Shown: one piece after another, positions 17,194 to 22,857 of the stretch
Layout of the letters: every line of letters starts with the position of its first letter
How positions within the stretch are numbered: position 1 is the stretch's first letter
Made by a program: the position numbers and the translations under genes
DNA from: Abiotrophia sp965245735
Lineage (GTDB): Bacteria > Bacillota > Bacilli > Lactobacillales > Aerococcaceae
Direction of reading: 5' to 3'
Assembly: GCA_965245735.1 (NCBI GenBank)
Contig: CBDFAX010000007.1
Coordinates: 1-64,000, forward strand
Length of the DNA: 64,000 bases
The notes under the pieces: model-generated
Database searches by the model: none
Told to the model about the DNA's origin: nothing
What the model saw: the letters and a program-made list of their open reading frames with translations, nothing else

Positions 17194-18366
17194 ATGAAAT
17201 TCGATGATTTAAAAAACTTAGATTTATCCAAGGTGAGGGAGCAGATTTTAGCTTATTCGGTTCAGCTAAGTCGCTCCTATTGGGAAGTTGGCCGGCGTTT
17301 ACACTATGCTAAGTTATTCTTGTTGCCTGAGGGAAGTTTTCTTCCTTGGCTTGAGACGCTTTATATAGATTATGAAGAAGCCAATCGCATGATGTACATT
17401 GCCAAGAATCTACCTAAGATGGAGTGCTACGAACATCTAGGCTTATCACTACTCTATCTGATCGCAACTATCCCTGAGGAACATCGGCAGAAGGTCTATA
17501 CCTTACCTTCAGGCCAGTGCAAGTACCTGCATCAAATGTCTCAATTAGAACTTCGGACTGTTAAGCGCCTATTGAAGGCGGGGCAGCTGGAGTCTTGCTT
17601 CCAAGGAGGTAGTCAGTTACAAGTTGACTGTCAACAGTTGGAGAAGGAGACACAGGATGCAGTCGCGACTAAAGCGAGTCAGGATAGCGCACCGCAAGCT
17701 CCTGCTACCAACCAAGCTGCCACGCAACAAGGTCCAACTAGCCCTCAAGCTAACGGGCTTCAGCCTGACACCCAATCGAATATTGCTACACACCAAGCGA
17801 GCCAGGCTCAGACTAAAATGCTTACCCCAAGTCAAGATCTCAAGTCCAACCCACTAGCCCCCAAGCTAGCCGAGGCGGAGGCAACTAACCAACGTCTACG
17901 GGAGTCGCTTAAGCAGGCTAATGCCAAGTATCAGGAAGACCTACAATCTATCGAGGAGCGCTACCGTTATCTCAAGCGATTCCGTGAGGGCTTATCGCAC
18001 TTTGCTAATCGGTCCACGACCTTTATTCCGGATTTGGAAGGCCTCAATCGAATCATCGCCTTCAGCCATGAGATTGATCACTGGCTAGCCAAGCTAGCGC
18101 CTATGCGCTATATTGATGACTTTAAGGCCATTCAGAATCAGGTCATGGTCGATCATTACCTTAAGCAGATTGATCGAGTAGACGACTGGGTCCAATCCAT
18201 GCGTGCCAGCATCCATCAAGCTCAAGCAGTAGGCCGGCGAGATGTGACAGCTGAGGGCACCAGGACACAGGCTAACCAAGCTCAGCCTAAGCAGGCAAGC
18301 CCTGGCGCTAACGCATCTCAGTCCAACTTCACTAACCCAACACAAGAAAAGCAAGCCGTTGCATAA
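17194..18366 (+). CDS. DUF3102-like protein with long Gln/Ala-rich linker
   Basis: A 390-residue protein from the ATG at 17194, with AAGGAAG upstream. A TTG at 17176 in frame is less likely. Residues 5-135 resemble DUF3102: SRSYWEVGRRLHYAKLFL, then FLPWLETLYIDYEEANRMMY, then the HQMSQLELRTVKRLLKAGQL block. A low-complexity Q/A/S/N-rich region (about 150-230) follows, then a predicted coiled coil (NQRLRESLKQANAKYQEDL, about 238-270), a second globular part and another Q/A-rich tail. DUF3102 proteins are found on plasmids and integrative elements and resemble ParB-like DNA-binding proteins. The exact job here is unknown. Confidence 0.65.
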   Translation: MKFDDLKNLDLSKVREQILAYSVQLSRSYWEVGRRLHYAKLFLLPEGSFLPWLETLYIDYEEANRMMYIAKNLPKMECYEHLGLSLLYLIATIPEEHRQKVYTLPSGQCKYLHQMSQLELRTVKRLLKAGQLESCFQGGSQLQVDCQQLEKETQDAVATKASQDSAPQAPATNQAATQQGPTSPQANGLQPDTQSNIATHQASQAQTKMLTPSQDLKSNPLAPKLAEAEATNQRLRESLKQANAKYQEDLQSIEERYRYLKRFREGLSHFANRSTTFIPDLEGLNRIIAFSHEIDHWLAKLAPMRYIDDFKAIQNQVMVDHYLKQIDRVDDWVQSMRASIHQAQAVGRRDVTAEGTRTQANQAQPKQASPGANASQSNFTNPTQEKQAVA

Positions 18367-18383
18367 TATAAGGAGGAACTACC

Positions 18384-18827
18384 ATGGAAACATCAAGCCC
18401 AAGTACATTGAACAATCAAATGACTAGCCTAGAAGCCCAAGTCCAAGCTCAACACCAGTTGCTGGGTCAGATTAACAGCCATCTCCAAGTTTTAACGACT
18501 CTCTTAGACCGGCAGCCCCTGTCACCTGAAGCCACTTATGCCTTGACGCGCTTGCGCCGTCATGAGATTCACCAACGCCTAGGGGACAAGGATCGCTTAC
18601 TAACGTCTCGGCGTCCGGAACTAGTGCGTCTAGTCTATCGGACGGCTCGCCTGGCCTTCCTTAGCCAATTTAGCTTATCCAGCTATGGCCATCTACCACA
18701 GGAGCGTTACGAAGCGGCTGTCAGCTTCTGGAAGGAATGGAAGGTCCCGGTCGACTTACAGGCTCAGCTGGACCAAGCCTATAAGGACTTGGCGCAAGAC
18801 CGGCCTCAACTCCATGCAGTCGCCTAA
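18384..18827 (+). CDS. ORF6C-like protein
   Basis: A 147-residue protein with an N-terminal coiled coil (SLEAQVQAQHQLLGQINSHL) and a C-terminal region that resembles the phage ORF6C domain: FLSQFSLSSYGHLPQERYEA near 95-115 followed by AVSFWKEWKV, like the SSYxDIPxxxxxxAxxFxxxW pattern of phage antirepressors. It lacks a Bro-N or KilA-N domain. It starts 17 bases after the DUF3102-like gene with its own AAGGAGG and is probably co-transcribed with it. A regulatory or DNA-binding role is inferred. Confidence 0.55.
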   Translation: METSSPSTLNNQMTSLEAQVQAQHQLLGQINSHLQVLTTLLDRQPLSPEATYALTRLRRHEIHQRLGDKDRLLTSRRPELVRLVYRTARLAFLSQFSLSSYGHLPQERYEAAVSFWKEWKVPVDLQAQLDQAYKDLAQDRPQLHAVA

Positions 18828-18850
18828 CAAGGCTTAAGGAGGGAACAGCT

Positions 18851-19384
18851 ATGACTTCCGACCATTATCCCTTGGATCAGGAGCAACTCCTGGCCCGCTA
18901 CCGGCTCTTGTTACATCATGTTTTGCACCAATACCATCTCTTGGCTAAGGATCAAGACTATGACGATTACTTCAATGAACTTTACCTACACCTTGTCCGC
19001 CTAGCCCGCGACTTCGATGGGGAAGCGCTCAGCGAGTCTGACCGCTTCCGCTTCGTGGGCTATGCTCAGCGGGGCCTGAGTTGGCATCTGGGTCAGCTCC
19101 TAGCCAAACGATCACGTCAGGCGCAAGGCCTGATTGGTAATCAGAAGGTTCTGCATTTTGCCGAACAGGCTGGCGCCAGTCGCCCGCCTCTAGACGACCT
19201 AGTCAACTCGCTGTTGCTGTCGCAAGTCTTGTCGCCAGCAGATTATCATTTCCTCTGTGTGGCCCAGAACGAGCAACTCTCGCTTGGGGCCAAATGCCAA
19301 GAGCTCGGCATATGTAAGAATACCTACTATGCCCGTCTCAAGCGCCTACGCCAGACCCTGCAAGCTAGTGACTGGTCGGCTTGA
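18851..19384 (+). CDS. Sigma-70-family (SigH/ComX-like) sigma factor
   Basis: A 177-residue protein. The N-terminal half (DYDDYFNELYLHLVRLARDF near residues 35-55, then FRFVGYAQRGLSWHLGQLLA) resembles region 2 of alternative sigma factors. The C-terminal end (LSPADYHFLCVAQNEQLSLG, then KCQELGICKNTYYARLKRLR) is a region 4 helix-turn-helix. Size and layout match orphan SigH/ComX-type factors of Firmicutes. GGAGGG precedes the ATG. It is the last gene before a terminator. The next transcription unit encodes DUF1659, DUF2922, holin and endolysin proteins, which are plausible targets. Promoter specificity is unknown. Confidence 0.75.
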   Translation: MTSDHYPLDQEQLLARYRLLLHHVLHQYHLLAKDQDYDDYFNELYLHLVRLARDFDGEALSESDRFRFVGYAQRGLSWHLGQLLAKRSRQAQGLIGNQKVLHFAEQAGASRPPLDDLVNSLLLSQVLSPADYHFLCVAQNEQLSLGAKCQELGICKNTYYARLKRLRQTLQASDWSA

Positions 19385-19408
19385 GTGCCTTGTTAAGCTC
19401 TTTTTCTC

Positions 19409-19436
19409 CAGCTCCCGCAGAGGGGGCTTTTTTATT
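19409..19436 (+). terminator. Terminator after the sigma factor gene
   Basis: AGCTCCC / GGGGGCT stem followed by TTTTTTATTTT. It separates the regulatory genes from the downstream effector genes. Confidence 0.8.
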
Positions 19437-19501
19437 TTGCAGAAAAATAAATTTTTGAGGCTGACTTGGGCATGAGGCGGGGGCTTAATTCTTTTTAAGT
19501 A

Positions 19502-19513
19502 TGTAACGTTACA
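19502..19513. promoter_or_regulatory. 12-bp perfect palindrome upstream of the DUF1659 gene
   Basis: TGTAACGTTACA lies 11 bases upstream of the TAAGGAG that serves the ATG at 19541. No standard -35/-10 pair is clear between the terminator and this site, so the promoter may be read by the alternative sigma factor, or the palindrome may be an operator. Confidence 0.5.
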
Positions 19514-19540
19514 AGAAACTATCTTAAGGAGTGATTCATT

Positions 19541-19738
19541 ATGGCACGATCATATGTTAAGGGTATCCTCAAGTTCAAGTCCCTAGATGAGAACAAGAAG
19601 GCGGAGAACGTCTCCATGCCCAACCTGGTAGAGAACGCTAGCGCTGAGGACATCAAGTCCGTGCGCGACGCTATTGCTACCCTGGTTGAGCATCCCATCA
19701 CCGAGACCCAGGTGACCGAGGTCTTCAGCGTCAACTAG
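19541..19738 (+). CDS. DUF1659-like small protein
   Basis: A 65-residue protein (MARSYVKGILKFKSLDENKK.. ending ITETQVTEVFSVN). Length, the early basic/hydrophobic strand and the DAIATLVEHPITE segment match DUF1659. That family is nearly always followed by a DUF2922 gene, as here. Function is unknown; the pair occurs in Firmicutes chromosomes near sigma factors and holin-like genes. ATG follows TAAGGAG. Confidence 0.7.
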   Translation: MARSYVKGILKFKSLDENKKAENVSMPNLVENASAEDIKSVRDAIATLVEHPITETQVTEVFSVN

Positions 19739-19780
19739 TCGGCTTGTTGAGTAGAGTAGATAATTTAGGAGGAACCCATC

Positions 19781-20020
19781 ATGGCTAACAAAACCATTAA
19801 GACTTTTGAGATGAATTTTGCGACCGCAGACGGCAAGTCTAAGAAGATTAGCCTGCGCCACGCCAAGGCAGACATTACTAAGGACCAGGCTAGAGCCGCC
19901 ATGGCCACCATCGTAGGCAAGGACATCTTCACCAAGGACGCCGTCGACCAGTTCGCCAAGGAGAAGACCGCCAACTACGTCACCCGCACCGTAGAGGAAG
20001 TTTACAAGGCTGAGGCTTAG
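19781..20020 (+). CDS. DUF2922 family small protein
   Basis: A 79-residue protein: TFEMNFATADGKSKKISLRH, then ADITKDQARAAMATIVGKDI, F, then VTRTVEEVYKAE. This is the standard DUF2922 pattern (strand, K-x-hydrophobic strand, helix, A-M-x-x-I, then a final strand). AGGAGG precedes the ATG. It is paired with the DUF1659 gene 42 bases upstream. The molecular role is not known. Confidence 0.8.
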   Translation: MANKTIKTFEMNFATADGKSKKISLRHAKADITKDQARAAMATIVGKDIFTKDAVDQFAKEKTANYVTRTVEEVYKAEA

Positions 20021-20036
20021 GGGTGAGTTGGGCGCC

Positions 20037-20635
20037 CGCCACGTCGTGTTGGGAGAGCGCCACGTCGCATTGGGCTCCAACGCGACGTGGTTTCGGCAAG
20101 ACACCCTCTTTTAGCTCGAAAATGGGCAAAAAATCCCCCGCTACGCCGCGTTGGAGGAGCGCCACGTCGCATTGGGCGTCCAACGCGCCATGGCTGCGGC
20201 AGCCCTCCCTCTTTTAGCTGGGAAAAAGGCGAAAAAGCGCCCGCCACGTCGTGTTGGGAGTGAGCCATGTCGCATTGGCCCTCCAATGCGACGTGGTTTC
20301 GGCAAGACACCCTCTTTTAGCTAGGAAAAGGGCGAAAAAACACCCGCCACGTCGTGTTGGGGGAGCGCCACGTCGCATTGGGCGTTCAACGCGACATGGT
20401 TGCGGCAGGAAACTCCCTTTTAGCCTGGAAAAAGGTGAAAACTCCCTTTTAGCTCGGAAAATGGCGAAAAAGCGCCCGCCACGTCGCGTTGGTAGAGCGC
20501 CACGTCGCATTGGGTCTCCAACGCGACATGGCTGAGGTAGGATACCCTCTTTTAGCTCGGAAAATGGCGAAAAAGCGTCCGCCACGTCGAGTTGGGGGAG
20601 CGCCACGTCGCATTGGGCGTTCAACGCGACATGGC
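20037..20635. repeat. Family C three-arm palindrome array, 6 units
   Basis: Six units begin near 20037, 20139, 20241, 20345, 20477 and 20580. Arms are like CCACGTCGTGTTGG, CCACGTCGCATTGG and CCAACGCGACGTGG. In the third unit arm 3 (CCAATGCGACGTGG) has changed together with arm 2 and pairs with it exactly. Linkers carry TTTTAGCTCGGAAAATGGCG then AAAAAGCGC. The linker before unit 5 contains a duplicated segment. The array splits the DUF2922 gene from the coiled-coil/holin/endolysin genes. Confidence 0.92.
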
Positions 20636-20661
20636 TCAGCCAAAGACACCTAGTATCTTAC

Positions 20662-20784
20662 GAGCCAGTCCATAGATAGGGGGAACAGTGGACTGGCTCG
20701 GTCTCTGGGTGGCGAAAACCGGGCATTTTGCTGGATTTGCGACAAGCTAGTCCATAGATAGCTAGAACAATGGACTGGCGCCGG
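20662..20784. repeat. Family B palindrome pair
   Basis: Two units at 20662-20700 and 20741-20784. Arms are AGCCAGTCCAT..ATGGACTGGCT (the second has AGCTAGTCCAT, so one mismatch) around a loop AGATAGGGGGAACA or AGATAGCTAGAACA. The linker has GGCGAAAACCGGGC. It directly abuts the family C array. Confidence 0.85.
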
Positions 20785-20826
20785 CCACTCAGCCACCCCA
20801 TCATCATTCAGAAAGGAGCCTTCATC

Positions 20827-21270
20827 ATGACATGGCTACAGCTTACGACGCTGGCGTCCGGCCTAGTCGCGGGCGCGACCCTCCTGGGCAAGTTGGTGCG
20901 CCTGATCGCGGCAATCCAGACGCTAATTCTTCGAATTGAGCGCATGCAGACGGACTTGGCTAGCACGCAGAGTAACCTGCAAGGCGCGCAGGCAAGTCTT
21001 GCGACGACCCAGGATAACTTGCATATCACGCAAACAGACCTAGTCACCACCCAAGCCAACTTGCATGCTACCCAAACAGACTTAGTCACCACCCAAGCCA
21101 ACTTGCATGCCACACAAACAGACCTTGCCACCACCCAAGCCCAGCTCCACGCCACTCAAGCTGACCTTGGCGCGACCCAGACTCAAGTCACAACGGTGGT
21201 CCAGGACCTGTCCCGCGTCCGCCAACGTCTGGGGCGCCTGGAGGACAAGCGGGCCCACAGTCTGGCCTGA
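20827..21270 (+). CDS. Membrane-anchored coiled-coil protein with heptad repeats
   Basis: A 147-residue protein. ATG at 20827 follows AAAGGAG. Residues 5-35 form a hydrophobic membrane segment; residues 38-125 are a run of about a dozen near-identical seven-residue repeats of the type TTQANLH / ATQTDLV, interrupted only by small changes, and a charged tail RVRQRLGRLEDKRAH closes it. Such a repeat should form a long parallel coiled coil. The DNA copies are nearly identical around 21050-21150, so unit number may vary. It sits just upstream of a holin, so it may be a holin partner or spacer protein of the cassette. No known family recognised. Confidence 0.65.
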   Translation: MTWLQLTTLASGLVAGATLLGKLVRLIAAIQTLILRIERMQTDLASTQSNLQGAQASLATTQDNLHITQTDLVTTQANLHATQTDLVTTQANLHATQTDLATTQAQLHATQADLGATQTQVTTVVQDLSRVRQRLGRLEDKRAHSLA

Positions 21271-21318
21271 CGCACCCAGGCACTTCTATCTCTAAGCAAA
21301 GAAAGCGAGGCACTTATC

Positions 21319-21552
21319 ATGCATCTTCCTACTAGTCGCAAAGCTTATACGACGATCCAATGGCTCGCGCTCATCCTGATTCCGGCGCTAGCCGTCCTAG
21401 TCCAAGGTCTGGCTGAAGTCTATACCTGGCCCGATCCCTGGGCTCGTCGCCTGGTTGGCACCCTCAACCTAGTTGGCGTCTTCCTAGGGGCGCTACTTCA
21501 AGGCTGGCATTATGGCCAACGCAAGACTAAGAGCAAGGCAAAGTCCGCTTAG
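21319..21552 (+). CDS. Phage-type holin (Dp-1-like family)
   Basis: A 77-residue protein with two predicted membrane spans: IQWLALILIPALAVLVQGLA (about 14-33) and a second near LVGTLNLVGVFLGALLQG (about 47-64), then a basic tail KTKSKAKSA. The pattern (ALAxLxxGLxExYxW..xxxTLNLVxxFLGxLLQ) matches the phage Dp-1 holin family. It would form membrane holes for export of the endolysin encoded next. Confidence 0.8.
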   Translation: MHLPTSRKAYTTIQWLALILIPALAVLVQGLAEVYTWPDPWARRLVGTLNLVGVFLGALLQGWHYGQRKTKSKAKSA

Positions 21553-21628
21553 GCTCACCGCTCAGGCAAAAAGCCACCCATCCCACGCTCCAAACCCATC
21601 TCATCTCATTCAAAGGAGGAATTCACCC

Positions 21629-22309
21629 ATGAAGCCACAAATCCAAGAGCTCCTATCCAAGGCTCAAGCCTACCTAGGTGTCCAAGGCGGCAGCCCCGCC
21701 CATCATGCACTCATTGATTCCTATAACGCTGTCCAGCCCCTGCCGGTCGGATACGCCGTGACCTACAGCGATGATTGGTGCGATGTCTTCGTCACCGTTA
21801 TGGGCGACCAGGCCGGCATCGCTCATCTTATTGGGCGCGAATGTGGCGTGCCCCGCCATCTGACCTGGTGCCAAGAGCAGGGCATCTGGCTAGGCCATGT
21901 CTGGCCTCAAGCTGGTGACCTAATCTTCTTCGATTTTGGTGGCGGTCCTGCGTCCCATATCGGTATTGTGGAAAGTGTGGATGGCGACAGCGAAACTGTC
22001 AACACCATTGAAGGTAACTGGCTTAATCAGGTCGTCCGACGCCATTATGCGAGTGACGACTGGCGCATCCTAGGCTATGCACGGCCTCGCTATGATGCGA
22101 GGGCTGGGAGTGTAGCCACTAGCAGTGAAGCTGGGGGAGCTAACCATTCGAATGGCTGTTCCGATACAGCTAGCGACCTAGATGACCTAGCCTTGTCGGT
22201 TATCCGCGGTGACTGGGGCAATGGACAGGAACGAGTGGACCGCTTGACTGATGCGGGTTATGATGTGCAAGTTGTGCAGGAATTGGTGAATGAGAAGTTG
22301 GCAAGTTAG
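21629..22309 (+). CDS. CHAP endolysin with CW_7 cell-wall-binding domain
   Basis: A 226-residue protein; ATG at 21629 follows CAAAGGAGGA (an in-frame ATG at 21512 overlaps the holin and is rejected). Residues 5-150 form a CHAP-like cysteine amidase/endopeptidase: catalytic C in DDWCDVFVTV, histidine in ASHIGIVESV, then TIEGNW. A linker rich in S/G/A follows, then a CW_7 (Cpl-7) motif LALSVIRGDWGNGQERVDRL, TDAGYD. CW_7 domains bind muropeptides broadly. It has no signal peptide, consistent with export through the holin. No capsid, tail or terminase genes lie nearby, so this is not an ordinary prophage lysis module. Confidence 0.85.
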   Translation: MKPQIQELLSKAQAYLGVQGGSPAHHALIDSYNAVQPLPVGYAVTYSDDWCDVFVTVMGDQAGIAHLIGRECGVPRHLTWCQEQGIWLGHVWPQAGDLIFFDFGGGPASHIGIVESVDGDSETVNTIEGNWLNQVVRRHYASDDWRILGYARPRYDARAGSVATSSEAGGANHSNGCSDTASDLDDLALSVIRGDWGNGQERVDRLTDAGYDVQVVQELVNEKLAS

Positions 22310-22318
22310 AGAAAGAGG

Positions 22319-22345
22319 AAAAGCGCCGGTAGGCGCTTTTTTTGT
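22319..22345 (+). terminator. Terminator of the holin-endolysin unit
   Basis: AAGCGCC GGTA GGCGCTT followed by a T run, 10 bases after the endolysin stop. Confidence 0.9.
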
Positions 22346-22352
22346 TATAATA

Positions 22353-22381
22353 TTGAAAAAATCAGGCATTTATGGTATAAT
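22353..22381 (+). promoter_or_regulatory. Promoter in the CRISPR leader
   Basis: TTGAAA at 22353-22358, 17 bases, TATAAT at 22376-22381, pointing into the array about 90 bases downstream. The leader also contains a TGTCGT..ACGACA hairpin (about 22442-22461). Confidence 0.65.
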
Positions 22382-22470
22382 GTAGAGTAGTGATTAAGGG
22401 AGTATCTGATACAGGGGAAACCTTAAAAACTATATATAGTATGTCGTGTATAGAACGACACAAGATATAG

Positions 22471-22722
22471 GTTCGGATACCTTAATCCCCGAGAGGGGAC
22501 GGAAACAACCTTGCGGGTAAATGTTTTTCTCATGTAAGTTGATAATGTTCGGATACCTTAATCCCCGAGAGGGGACGGAAACTTCTAGGTTGCGCCCGTT
22601 TAGTTTGATTGTTTTCGTTCGGATACCTTACTCCCCGCGAGGGGACGGAAGCGTATAAAGAGCACTTTAATTGTGATTTTCTTAACATTCAGATACCTCA
22701 TTCCCCGCAAGGGGCCAAAAAG
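22471..22722 (+). CRISPR. Small orphan CRISPR array, type III-A-like repeat, 4 repeats and 3 spacers
   Basis: 36-bp repeats at 22471-22506, 22547-22582, 22617-22652 and 22687-22722 are separated by spacers of 40, 34 and 34 bp. The repeat begins GTTCGGATACCTTA and ends CCCCGAGAGGGGACGGAAAC, with a CCCC..GGGG stem. Repeats 1 and 2 are identical, repeat 3 has three changes, and repeat 4 is strongly degenerate (ATTCAGATACC..GGGGCCAAAAAG). Decay at the right end with the promoter on the left fits transcription to the right. The last 8 bases, ACGGAAAC, equal the crRNA 5' tag of streptococcal type III-A systems. No cas or csm gene lies in this window. Confidence 0.9.
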
Positions 22723-22768
22723 GCACAACCATAACTTAGCACTAATCCTAGGTTGGCCTTATATAAAC

Positions 22769-22801
22769 AAAACAACGCTAGTGTCAACTAGCGTTGTTTT
22801 T
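22769..22801. terminator. Terminator after the CRISPR array
   Basis: AACAACGCTAG / CTAGCGTTGTTTTT, sharing its stem core with the terminator at 16351. Confidence 0.85.
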
Positions 22802-22857
22802 ATAGTGTTTTATTCGTATAATATGATTGTATCCTACCAACAAAAGGAGCCCTCACC

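Noticed and set aside
20017..20649. Arginine-rich open frames in the family C arrays
   Set aside because: They follow from the repeat sequence on both strands and have no start signals; similarly for 8749-9216.
20827..22309. A prophage
   Set aside because: Holin and endolysin genes are present, but no integrase, capsid, portal, terminase or tail gene is found within tens of kilobases.
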